Shown here one piece after another: positions 1 through 6,837 of a DNA stretch of 10,319 nt. The translations under genes and the position numbers were made by a program. The notes beneath the pieces were generated by a model that was not told where the DNA came from, ran no database searches, and worked only from the letters and a program-made list of their open reading frames with translations. Origin of the DNA: Rhodospirillaceae bacterium. Lineage in GTDB: Bacteria > Pseudomonadota > Alphaproteobacteria > MPNO01 > UBA2964. The stretch is taken from assembly GCA_018660305.1 (NCBI GenBank), contig JABJKO010000241.1, forward strand, positions 1 to 10,319, in the 5' to 3' direction. Numbering within the stretch: the stretch's first letter is position 1; each line of letters opens with the position of its first letter.

Positions 1-2
1 AC

Positions 3-260
3 GACGTTGGTCGCGGCGGGCGCCCGTTCCGCGGGCCTTGGGGCATTGCGGTTTCACGCAACATTACGCCGCATCCCGAAGACGGGCTTGGCAAATGGAC
101 CGATGCGCAGATCATGAAAGCCATCACCGAGGGTGTGCGTCCGGACGGTACAAAGCTCAACCCGCCCATGGCCTACCCGCTTTACAAGACCATGAAGGCC
201 AGCGATCTGAATGCCATCGTCGCCTATCTGCGGTCGCTTAAGCCGCTGTCGACCAAGTAA
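3..260 (+). CDS. Class I cytochrome c, C-terminal part (5' end outside window)
   Basis: The frame is open from the left edge and ends at TAA 258-260, giving about 85 residues of the C-terminal half of a periplasmic electron-transfer cytochrome c. The piece NITPHPEDGLGKWTD is the typical stretch after the haem site in cytochromes linked to alcohol, aldehyde and sugar dehydrogenases. It is followed by an amphipathic helix (AQIMKAITEGVRPDG), the NPPMAYP segment whose Met is the expected sixth haem-iron ligand, and the closing helix (DLNAIVAYLRSL) of the cytochrome c fold. The CXXCH site and the signal peptide must lie before the window, so the electron partner cannot be named. The gene converges on the glycosyltransferase gene, with 10 bases between the two stop codons and no obvious terminator hairpin there. 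Confidence 0.88.
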   Translation, partial: DVGRGGRPFRGPWGIAVSRNITPHPEDGLGKWTDAQIMKAITEGVRPDGTKLNPPMAYPLYKTMKASDLNAIVAYLRSLKPLSTK

Positions 261-270
261 AGGGCGAGAC

Positions 271-972
271 CTAACGTTCAGCCGCTGGTTTATGGGCAGT
301 GGATTTGTACAGGGTGGCGAGCCAATCGGGGTTCACGCGCAAATGAAAGAGTGCGTGGATCACCACCCATTGGGTAAAGATCCGCCACGGTTTGCGGCCA
401 TCGAAACGGCGTGACGAGGTGACGACCGGTGGATCGGCTATGCAGATTGTCGGGCCGTGCCGTTCCAGCCGCCGGGTCAAATCATAATCCTCCATCAGCG
501 CGATGGGCTTGATGCCGCCGATTTTCGAAAATACGCTGCGCCGCATAAAGACAACCGAATCTCCGTAATAGAACCCGTTGCGGCGCAGCCAGGCATAAAA
601 ACCGGTCAACCAGCCGGCGAAGGCGCTGGGGCCGTCAAAAATGACCCGGAAGTTCCCGCCGCCAAGGGACGGGTCGGCCAGTGCCGTCCGCACGGCGCCC
701 AGTGCCCCCGGTGCCAATATTGTATCGGCGTGCAGAAACAGCAGAACGTCGCCCGTCGCCCTCGCCACGCCGGCATGAAGCTGTTGGCCCCGGCCGCGCG
801 GGCTGGAGAGGACCAGCGCACCATTTTGGCGTGCCATGGGCAAAGTGCCGTCGGTGCTGCCGCCATCGCAGACGATGATTTCCGTCAAGACATCCTGGCC
901 GGCGAGGGCCGCCAATGAAGCGGGCAGGGTGGCGGCTTCGTCGAGGGTCGGAATGATCACTGAGATTTTCAT
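271..972 (-). CDS. Family 2 glycosyltransferase, TIGR04283-like
   Basis: A 233-residue GT-A-fold glycosyltransferase, expected to move a sugar from a nucleotide-sugar donor; the acceptor is unknown. The N-terminus has the beta-strand and donor-site signature VIIPTLDEAATL (residues 5-16). DGGSTDGT lies at 36-43 and a DXD-like FLHADT at 79-84, the likely metal/nucleotide site. GNFRV, GDSVVFMRRSVF and MEDYDLTRRL (ED at 161-162, the likely catalytic base region) follow. Length and motif order fit the TIGR04283 group, known as rSAM/selenodomain-associated transferase 2; no selenium-related gene is visible here, so that name says nothing of its role. No membrane segment is evident, so it is probably cytoplasmic or peripheral. 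Its ATG overlaps the TGA of the ferritin-like gene by 4 bases (ATGA), indicating translational coupling. It ends with TAG. Confidence 0.87.
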   Translation of the reverse strand: MKISVIIPTLDEAATLPASLAALAGQDVLTEIIVCDGGSTDGTLPMARQNGALVLSSPRGRGQQLHAGVARATGDVLLFLHADTILAPGALGAVRTALADPSLGGGNFRVIFDGPSAFAGWLTGFYAWLRRNGFYYGDSVVFMRRSVFSKIGGIKPIALMEDYDLTRRLERHGPTICIADPPVVTSSRRFDGRKPWRIFTQWVVIHALFHLRVNPDWLATLYKSTAHKPAAER

Positions 973-1787
973 GATGTCAGGAATTCCTGCCGTTCCACCG
1001 GCGTAAACAACTGCAGGGATTCCAGCACCTCAAGCCGTTCACGCCATTCTTTCTGTATCCAGCGCGCCCTGCCGCCATGGAGGGCGAGCAGACCGGGGGG
1101 CGCAAAACCATCCACCGCTTCCTGGACGGCGTCGAACCATAATTGCCTTATCCAGTGGAAGAGTGCCAGCCGTTCCAGACGCGGCACATGGGGCAGGGCT
1201 TCGCGCAGATAGATCCGCCCAAAGGCCACATGGCGGGCTTCGTCCTTTGCGATAATCGCGCTGATATCCTTGAACAGAGGGCAGGGCATCCAGGTGCCGA
1301 TGGCATTCTGAAGCTGGAGGGATTCACCCTCGAACAGAATATGACAGGCGAGGATGGTGCCTTCGGGCGCCCCCCGCCAGGAAGCGGCCTTGTCATAGAG
1401 GCTTTCGATAGCCGGCCGGCCTGCATCCGGTCCCCCGAGCTTTTCAAGGTACCGGCCATAAATCCGTGCGTGGCGTTGTTCGTCTTCGGCCTGTGCCGCC
1501 AGACAATCCCGGGCGGCGGGCGAGGCAATGCGAACCCTAATATCCGTGCACATCCGCGCGGTGGCGATTTCGCCGAAATGGAACTGGCTGACAGCCGTCG
1601 CGGCGAGACGCGTTGGCATCCATCGCGGTGGTGCGGCGGGGCGGGTCCAGTCGATGGTGTCCCCGGGTTTGGATTGCGCCTTCAGGGCTTTTAGGGACAG
1701 GGCGGTGAGCTTTCGCTCGTAACCAGGCGCGGCCGTCGTGTCGGCCGGCTTCAGAACGGCAAATGGCGATTTTTTCTGATGGCTCAC
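969..1787 (-). CDS. Ferritin-like di-iron protein
   Basis: A helical protein carrying the four-helix-bundle di-iron ligand pattern of the ferritin / ribonucleotide reductase R2 superfamily. Numbered from the longer frame that begins at 1862, the ligands are E98 (HFGEIATARM), E128 with H131 (EDEQRH), E178 or E180 (LFEGES), and E208 with H211 (KDEARH). Two Glu and two ExxH motifs about 30 residues apart suit an oxygen-activating or iron-handling di-iron site; the reaction is unknown. The longest frame opens with a GTG at 1862 and has 297 residues, but there is no ribosome-binding site there. An inner GTG at 1787 sits 8 bases after AAGGGGG, so I take that start (272 residues). It lies downstream of glnS on the same strand and overlaps the glycosyltransferase by 4 bases. 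The head region up to about residue 90 lacks recognisable motifs. Confidence 0.82.
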   Translation of the reverse strand: MSHQKKSPFAVLKPADTTAAPGYERKLTALSLKALKAQSKPGDTIDWTRPAAPPRWMPTRLAATAVSQFHFGEIATARMCTDIRVRIASPAARDCLAAQAEDEQRHARIYGRYLEKLGGPDAGRPAIESLYDKAASWRGAPEGTILACHILFEGESLQLQNAIGTWMPCPLFKDISAIIAKDEARHVAFGRIYLREALPHVPRLERLALFHWIRQLWFDAVQEAVDGFAPPGLLALHGGRARWIQKEWRERLEVLESLQLFTPVERQEFLTS

Positions 1788-1879
1788 CGCCACGACCCCC
1801 TTCCATGCCGCTTCCGCGTCACTGTGCAGATTTAGGGGCGGCGCGGGGTCTCCGCCAATCACGGTCGATGAATTATCTG

Positions 1880-3568
1880 TTACCGATTCTTGGCCTTGGC
1901 CCAGCTATCGCGGAGGCTGATGGTGCGATTGAAGACCATTCGGTCCGTACGGCTATCCGCATCGAGGCAGAAATAACCCAGCCGCTCGAACTGAACGGGA
2001 GTATCGGCGACGGTATCCTTTAAGCCCGGTTCCAGCCAGCAATTATCGAGGGTTTCGAGCGAGCCGGGGTTCAGATCATCCAGGTAATCGCCATCCGCGC
2101 CGGGAATTTCGGTCGTAAAGAGATGATCATACAGCCGTACTTCCGCCGGCACGGCATGGGCGGCGGAAACCCAGTGCATGGTGCCCTTTACCTTGCGTCC
2201 GTCGGGCGCGTCGCCGCCGCGGGTCGCGGGGTCGTAGGTGCAGCGTAATTCCACGATTTCACCGGTGGAATCCTTGATGACTTCCTGGCAGGTAATGAAA
2301 TAGGCGAACCGCAACCGGACTTCCCGTCCCGGCCCTAACCGGAAGAACTTCTTCGGCGGATCCTCCATGAAGTCGTCGCGTTCGATATAGATTTCCCGGG
2401 AGAACGGTACCTTGCGCGTGCCGCGCGCCGGGTCGCCGGGGTGATTGGCGGCCTCGAGTTCTTCCTCCTGGCCTTCCGGGTAGTTGTCGATGACGACTTT
2501 CAGGGGCTTGAGGACCGCCATGCGGCGTTCGGCGTTGGTGTTGAGATATTCGCGGACGCTGTGATCGAGCATCTGCACTTCGACGGTGCTGTCGCTTTTG
2601 GAGATGGCCAGCCGGCCGATGAAATCGCGCACCGCGACAGCCGGAACACCGCGCCGCCGCAGCCCGGCCAGACTCGGCATTCTGGGGTCATCCCATCCGT
2701 TGACGTGGCCCTGCTCCACAAGCTGCGTCAGAAGCCGTTTCGACAAAACCGTATGAGTCAGATTGAGACGGGAAAATTCGTACTGCCGGGGCCGCGACGG
2801 CACCGGAAGGTTTTCGATCAGCCAGTCATAAAGCGGCCGGTGATCCTCGAATTCCAGCGTACAGAGCGAATGGGTAACGCCCTCGATGGCATCGGTCTGG
2901 CCATGGGCGAAATCGTAATTGGGGTAGATACACCAGCTATCGCCGGTGCGGGGGTGGGGGCTTCGCAGAATCCGGTAAAGCACCGGGTCGCGCAGATTGA
3001 TGTTGCCCGATGCCATATCGATCTTGGCGCGCAGGACGCGGGCGCCGTCTTCGAATTCGCCGGCTTTCATGCGGCGGAACAAATCGAGATTCTCCCTGGG
3101 TGTCCGGTCGCGATGGGGACTGTTCCGTCCCGCTTCGGTAAGGGTGCCCCGGTAGTCGCGCATTTCCTCGGCGGACAGATCGTCCACATAGGCCTTGCCC
3201 TGGTCGATCAGATGCTCGGCCCACTGATAGAGCTGGTCGAAATTGTCCGATGCGAAATAGGGTTTTTCCCCCCAGTCGAATCCGAGCCAGCGCACATTGT
3301 CCTGGATGGCATCGATGAATTCCTGCTCTTCCTTGGCCGGGTTGGTGTCATCGAAACGAAGATTGCACCTTCCTCCGAATTCCTCCGCGACACCGAAATT
3401 CAGGCAGATGGATTTGGCGTGACCGATATGCAGATAGCCGTTGGGTTCCGGCGGAAACCGCGTGACGAGGGTTCGGCACTGGCCGGACGCAAGATCATCG
3501 CGGATCTGATCGCGGACAAAATCGTGCGTGTCTTCGAGGGTATCGCTATCGGTCATGTGCCGCGCCAT
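1880..3568 (-). CDS. glnS: Glutaminyl-tRNA synthetase
   Basis: A class I aminoacyl-tRNA synthetase that attaches glutamine to tRNA(Gln) in the cytoplasm. The 562 residues contain [16 protein letters not shown] with the HIGH nucleotide-binding motif at 47-50, the GlnRS-type second signature VLSKRLL around residue 275 (equivalent to KMSKS), and segments such as [12 protein letters not shown] and [15 protein letters not shown] that separate GlnRS from GluRS. The C-terminal half ([18 protein letters not shown] onward) is the beta-barrel anticodon-binding region. Length matches the roughly 550-residue family, so it is complete, ending with TAA. Two starts are possible: ATG at 3568 or ATG at 3556 (residue 5). 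Neither has a strong ribosome-binding site, and the second gives an N-terminus closer to the E. coli enzyme. Many Alphaproteobacteria instead make Gln-tRNA through GatCAB, so its presence is a mild taxonomic clue. Confidence 0.97.
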   Translation of the reverse strand: MARHMTDSDTLEDTHDFVRDQIRDDLASGQCRTLVTRFPPEPNGYLHIGHAKSICLNFGVAEEFGGRCNLRFDDTNPAKEEQEFIDAIQDNVRWLGFDWGEKPYFASDNFDQLYQWAEHLIDQGKAYVDDLSAEEMRDYRGTLTEAGRNSPHRDRTPRENLDLFRRMKAGEFEDGARVLRAKIDMASGNINLRDPVLYRILRSPHPRTGDSWCIYPNYDFAHGQTDAIEGVTHSLCTLEFEDHRPLYDWLIENLPVPSRPRQYEFSRLNLTHTVLSKRLLTQLVEQGHVNGWDDPRMPSLAGLRRRGVPAVAVRDFIGRLAISKSDSTVEVQMLDHSVREYLNTNAERRMAVLKPLKVVIDNYPEGQEEELEAANHPGDPARGTRKVPFSREIYIERDDFMEDPPKKFFRLGPGREVRLRFAYFITCQEVIKDSTGEIVELRCTYDPATRGGDAPDGRKVKGTMHWVSAAHAVPAEVRLYDHLFTTEIPGADGDYLDDLNPGSLETLDNCWLEPGLKDTVADTPVQFERLGYFCLDADSRTDRMVFNRTISLRDSWAKAKNR

Positions 3569-3684
3569 GGGTTACCGGAAGGGCACTGTGTGCCAGAAAT
3601 TGCGCGCCGCGCCAAGGAATTAGCCGACTGTGGTTTTCTGAGTGGATGGGATTCATACCAGAATACCGCGCCATGAGACCGGCC

Positions 3685-3790
3685 GCAGATTGTAGATTTA
3701 TAAAATAATATATAACTCTACTTTTCCGAGTGCATAGGCTAATTAAACTGTATAGTTGATAAAGGTCAATAACACTCAAAAAAATGGGGA
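3685..3790. promoter_or_regulatory. A+T-rich divergent promoter region
   Basis: The 237 bases between glnS and the mono-haem gene contain no credible gene. The part nearest glnS (3569-3684) is ordinary. From about 3690 the sequence becomes very A+T-rich, with runs such as TTATAAAATAATATATAA near 3699-3715. On the plus strand TATAGT at 3751-3756 resembles a -10 element, but no good -35 lies at the right distance. On the minus strand TTGACC (3769-3764) and TTAATT (3746-3741) are 17 bases apart and could serve glnS weakly. I infer that promoters for both directions lie here; individual elements are uncertain. Confidence 0.4.
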
Positions 3791-3802
3791 ATCGGGGAGG
3801 GA

Positions 3803-3820
3803 TGTATGTTCAAACATACA
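3803..3820. repeat. 18-base palindrome covering a start codon
   Basis: TGTATGTT, then CA, then AACATACA: two exact 8-base inverted arms. The ATG of the mono-haem gene (3806-3808) lies inside the left arm, 5 bases after the GGAGG ribosome-binding site at 3796-3800. As RNA it could fold into a 7-base-pair stem with a TCAA loop that hides the start codon. As DNA it could be an operator half-site pair. Either role is inference; a chance palindrome is possible. Confidence 0.4.
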
Positions 3821-5266
3821 ATTCTATTTATGTTTGTCTGTTTGCTGGCGAGTGGTGCTTCCGAAGGTGCGTCAAGCCAGTCTGTCGTGCCCAAGGAACC
3901 GTTTCTCTCAAACAACGGCCAAGTCCCCCCACCCGCGCAGTACAGTGGGCCGTTATTTAAACTCAGCCACGATTGGCCGGCACGGCCGTTGCCGCCGATT
4001 GCCAACCCGCCATGGTCACAAGCGATCGGGGGCGGCTTAATCAATAAAACGAACGCGGCTGCGTACGTGGCCGCGCTAAAGCAATACGTGAGCGCTAATG
4101 CCCGCCAATTGTTTTTGAATTATCAAAACTGGGATGCCGCCAAGGCGCGCTGGTACAATGAACCGTGGCTCGGTTCCGTCCGCGAAAGCATACACGGGAC
4201 CTATCCAGCCGGTCAGTTTGGACCTGGGATATTTCCAGGCACCGGTCTAAAGACCACTTTCGATACGCACGTGCTTACCTACTACGACGAACGGGCAGCC
4301 CACACCCTGTACAAAGTGTGGAAAGCCGACGCGATGAAGCCGGATGTCAAAACCGCTAATTTTCAGTTCGATGAAGGCGCGGTCATCGTCAAGGCCGCGG
4401 TTTTTGTCTCGGACAACCCGAAGATTCAGACCAACTGGTGGCCGGTAACCAACGGGGCCGCGAAGTGGCCGCTGTTTCTCGCCATTCCGGAATCCAAACC
4501 TGGCCCCGTGTCGGTCTTGAACGGTTACGCTATGCAGTTCGATATCATTGTCAAGGATTCGAAGGCCGCGCCCAAGACCGGCTGGGTTTTCTCGACGCTG
4601 GTCTACGATTCCAGTGCTCCCGGGGACGCCTGGGACAAAATGGTGCCGTTGGGTGCCATGTGGGGTAACGATCCGGACGTCAACTCGGCCCTGATCCCGC
4701 CACCGCCGCTGAAAGAAAATTGGATCAATCCCAAAGCGCCGAAATATGCGACGCAGACTCTGGGCTGGGGCGGCCGGCTCTCCGGACCAAACGACGGCGC
4801 GAGGAACAACATCCAGGTCGGGACCACGGTGATGAAGAATGCTCCCAATTCATCGTGTATGAGCTGCCATTCGCCTGCCCAATGGCAACCCGAGCAACAC
4901 AAGATGCTCTCGTTTCTGTTGCCGTCATATCCAACCGCGCGTCCAGGGCCGCCATTCAAGACGTGCCCCGAGAATAAGCCGAAGGATCCCTATATCTGCT
5001 CGCCGGCTCCCGGTTCCGCCGATTGGTTCCGCTGGTTTCAGAACCGCCTCGGCATGGAGCCCATGGATCCAAACACCGGTTCGATAGCGACGGACTTCGA
5101 CATGGTTTTTGCCTTCAAGACGCTTCCCGCGTGGTGGGCCGCGATGGGCCCGGCCGGCCAGCCGGCACTCTTCGCAATCCGTCCACTCCGAAAGGGCGCG
5201 GCGGTGGAGGGGAAAAGGTTCAACGAATACACGGGCGCTCCATTGAGAACGCCTGGCCAAAAGTGA
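3806..5266 (+). CDS. Secreted mono-haem CXXCH protein of unknown family
   Basis: A 486-residue protein that I do not recognise as a characterised family. The start is well supported by GGGGAGGG just upstream. The first ~22 residues (MFKHTILFMFVCLLASGASEG) form a Sec-type signal peptide with no lipobox Cys at the cleavage zone, so export to the periplasm is expected. There is a single haem c attachment motif, C351-M-S-C354-H355, followed by HKM at about 366-368, which could offer a distal ligand. The region before it (about 50-340) is rich in Trp, Tyr and Pro and looks like a beta-rich globular domain; notable segments are NFQFDEGAVIVKAAVF, GWVFSTLVYD and PLGAMWGNDPD. It is not a standard class I cytochrome c, because the CXXCH lies far from the N-terminus in a large protein. 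An electron-transfer or redox-enzyme role in the periplasm is inferred. The next gene starts 10 bases after its TGA. G+C is visibly lower than in the neighbouring genes. Confidence 0.75.
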   Translation: MFKHTILFMFVCLLASGASEGASSQSVVPKEPFLSNNGQVPPPAQYSGPLFKLSHDWPARPLPPIANPPWSQAIGGGLINKTNAAAYVAALKQYVSANARQLFLNYQNWDAAKARWYNEPWLGSVRESIHGTYPAGQFGPGIFPGTGLKTTFDTHVLTYYDERAAHTLYKVWKADAMKPDVKTANFQFDEGAVIVKAAVFVSDNPKIQTNWWPVTNGAAKWPLFLAIPESKPGPVSVLNGYAMQFDIIVKDSKAAPKTGWVFSTLVYDSSAPGDAWDKMVPLGAMWGNDPDVNSALIPPPPLKENWINPKAPKYATQTLGWGGRLSGPNDGARNNIQVGTTVMKNAPNSSCMSCHSPAQWQPEQHKMLSFLLPSYPTARPGPPFKTCPENKPKDPYICSPAPGSADWFRWFQNRLGMEPMDPNTGSIATDFDMVFAFKTLPAWWAAMGPAGQPALFAIRPLRKGAAVEGKRFNEYTGAPLRTPGQK

Positions 5267-5276
5267 GGGAAAATCT

Positions 5277-5585
5277 ATGACATTCAACGTCAATGATACC
5301 GACCCTGTACCGCCTTCAGAATATCCGGTATTGGAGCCTTACGCCGGCCCACCGCCAAATTTGCCGGAGGCGTGGCAATGCGTGGCCCTTTTACATCCCT
5401 TCAGCCCGCCGCTTTCGACCGACCCGCAGCCCAACTCTCCATTCTTTCAACTCTGTGTCGCCAATATTACCTTTGTGGAGAACCAGTATCTCTCGGCGCA
5501 AATTGCCGGATCCTCGTATGGAACCTGGTGGTATGTCGTTACTCCAGGCGGAACGCAGCTTTCAACCGACGAGGGCAACACCTGA
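5277..5585 (+). CDS. Unknown protein, 5' fragment before an in-frame TGA
   Basis: A frame of 102 codons starting at ATG 5277, 7 bases after the ribosome-binding site GAGGG (5265-5269), and ending at TGA 5583-5585. It encodes a Pro- and aromatic-rich stretch (for example AWQCVALLHPF, YGTWWYVVTPGG) with no signal peptide and no known motif. The same frame stays open after the TGA and runs to 6692, so this is best read as the N-terminal part of a 471-codon gene interrupted at codon 103. The ribosome-binding site and the 10-base spacing from the mono-haem gene show that the two were built as one operon. Whether a short peptide, a read-through product or nothing useful is made cannot be told from sequence. 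Confidence 0.6.
   Translation: MTFNVNDTDPVPPSEYPVLEPYAGPPPNLPEAWQCVALLHPFSPPLSTDPQPNSPFFQLCVANITFVENQYLSAQIAGSSYGTWWYVVTPGGTQLSTDEGNT
5583..5585 (+). other. In-frame TGA interrupting a 471-codon gene
   Basis: The upstream frame reads DEGNT, then TGA, then TDVEMGWSLP with no change of frame. Replacing TGA by TGG (Trp) gives NTWTDVEMGW, which fits the Trp-rich protein on both sides. TGA also ends the mono-haem gene, this gene and the ferritin-like gene, so the organism uses TGA as a stop. A nonsense mutation, a sequencing error, or programmed read-through are the options; I saw no clear selenocysteine-type hairpin just downstream. Confidence 0.7.
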
Positions 5586-5597
5586 ACGGACGTTGAG

Positions 5598-6692
5598 ATG
5601 GGTTGGAGCCTGCCGGAAACGAGCTGGTTTGGAAGCCAACTGGACAAGGCGTCCTGCGCAGGCACGTCCTATCTCAATTGGATGGCGGCCCAGCAAGTCA
5701 ACTGGTGGAAAATTCCGGCACCCATACCGGGTTCCTCGCCTCCCGTCTCCGCCGCAACATGGATGTGGTTCGATGCTCAAAGCCATCTTCCGGTCCGTCT
5801 GATGTTCGGCGAAGGACCACCAAAGCCGACAAAGGGTGACCCGGGTCAGCTTGCGCTGTTCCAGATGTTTTCGTTCACCTATTTTCCGGTTTTTACGTCT
5901 CTCGACCAGCCACCTGCCGACCCGCCATCCTGGACTGAGCCGGACTTTAGAGGTTTTACCTCCGGCAACCCGGAAAACTTTCAACTCTTCACCTGGAACA
6001 ATCATTTCGGGATGACCGCGTTCATGACGCCTGTCAACGAGAGCTTCAATCCTCTCCCGACGAGGGTGCTCTATGAATGGAAGCCGGATGCCGACTACAA
6101 AGTTTACACGGACCGTGCCCAAAACACGCTCATGTGGAATACCTACAATCCGGACAATCCGAAGGCACCGACGGCTGAGGCGCTTTTGACAGGGCCGTCG
6201 CCACAGGGCGTACCCCCTGTTCCCGATAGCGGAACCGGGTTTGCCATAAGCTGGTATGACGACACCATCACCTGCAAGCCGCTGCCATTTCCGCAGGAAC
6301 CCCCCGATTGGGTATCCATACCCGCGGTAGAGGGGACGATCCAGGCGGTTATTTCGGACAATTCGACGTTGTGTCCCAACACTGCCGTGACGGTTGTGTC
6401 CGTGCTCTTTCCACCGTCTCTCCCTAATTATCCCGAAGCAACTTACTTATGGACATGGTACAGCCCATTTCCCGGATCGGGCGGGACGCATAGTCGCCCC
6501 GTGACCTTTATGCAATCGCAATCGGGCGTTAATTTAGGGACGAGTCTGGCGCTGGCGGATTACTTTTTTTACGAAGAATATGCGACCGGCATCGACCCCT
6601 CGAACTTCGAAGTACCCGCTGCCTGTCAAGGCCAGTCAAAGGAAAAACAGACCCCGGCTTTCAAGCGTCACTCAAGTTTTCAAGCGTCGTGA
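5598..6692 (+). CDS. Unknown aromatic-rich protein, 3' part after the TGA
   Basis: A frame of 364 codons from ATG 5598 to TGA 6690-6692, in the same frame as the 5277 fragment. The ATG has only a weak upstream GTTGAG, so it is probably an internal Met rather than a natural start. The protein is soluble-looking, with many Trp, Phe, Tyr and Pro residues and segments such as MWFDAQSHLPVRLMFGEG, VLYEWKPDADYKVY and YLWTWYSPFPGSGG. It has scattered Cys residues but no CXXCH and no signal peptide. I know of no matching family. Its placement directly behind an exported haem protein suggests a partner or substrate protein, but the missing export signal makes shared location uncertain. The last 11 codons carry two 11-base copies of TTTCAAGCGTC (6659-6669 and 6678-6688). 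Base composition is lower in G+C than the flanking core genes. Confidence 0.6.
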   Translation: MGWSLPETSWFGSQLDKASCAGTSYLNWMAAQQVNWWKIPAPIPGSSPPVSAATWMWFDAQSHLPVRLMFGEGPPKPTKGDPGQLALFQMFSFTYFPVFTSLDQPPADPPSWTEPDFRGFTSGNPENFQLFTWNNHFGMTAFMTPVNESFNPLPTRVLYEWKPDADYKVYTDRAQNTLMWNTYNPDNPKAPTAEALLTGPSPQGVPPVPDSGTGFAISWYDDTITCKPLPFPQEPPDWVSIPAVEGTIQAVISDNSTLCPNTAVTVVSVLFPPSLPNYPEATYLWTWYSPFPGSGGTHSRPVTFMQSQSGVNLGTSLALADYFFYEEYATGIDPSNFEVPAACQGQSKEKQTPAFKRHSSFQAS

Positions 6693-6837
6693 CTGGGGGA
6701 TTGAACAGCCTGTAGCCTGGTTGAGACGCCGGATCCAGACTTAAAGAACGCGATCCACCGGGGTGTCCCGCACAGGTCGACGCCGCCATTCATCCATGCC
6801 AGCATAGCAAGGGTGAATACCAGTCAGGTAACCGCGT

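Noticed and set aside
457..918. 153-codon plus-strand frame opposite the glycosyltransferase
   Set aside because: Shadow of the glycosyltransferase gene, which carries all expected GT-A motifs on the minus strand.
1788..1862. Longer N-terminus of the ferritin-like protein from the GTG at 1862
   Set aside because: There is no ribosome-binding site before that GTG, while the inner GTG at 1787 has AAGGGGG at the right distance; it remains possible but less likely.
2441..3676. 411-codon open frame on the plus strand opposite glnS
   Set aside because: It is antisense to an unmistakable glutaminyl-tRNA synthetase, has no recognisable motif, and arises from the high G+C third-position bias of the real gene.
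5583..5660. Selenocysteine insertion at the in-frame TGA
   Set aside because: The only pairing found just downstream is a 5-base GTTGG/CCAAC match, with no convincing bacterial SECIS-like hairpin. The position reads well as Trp, and no selenium genes are in view.
5562..6122. 186-codon minus-strand frame overlapping the TGA-interrupted gene
   Set aside because: Arg-rich translation without motifs; the plus-strand frame has a ribosome-binding site and operon spacing, so the antisense frame is not needed.
6659..6692. Repeated TTTCAAGCGTC with GTCAC/GTGAC arms as a terminator
   Set aside because: The stem would be only 5 base pairs with a long loop and no U-run, and most of it lies inside the coding frame.
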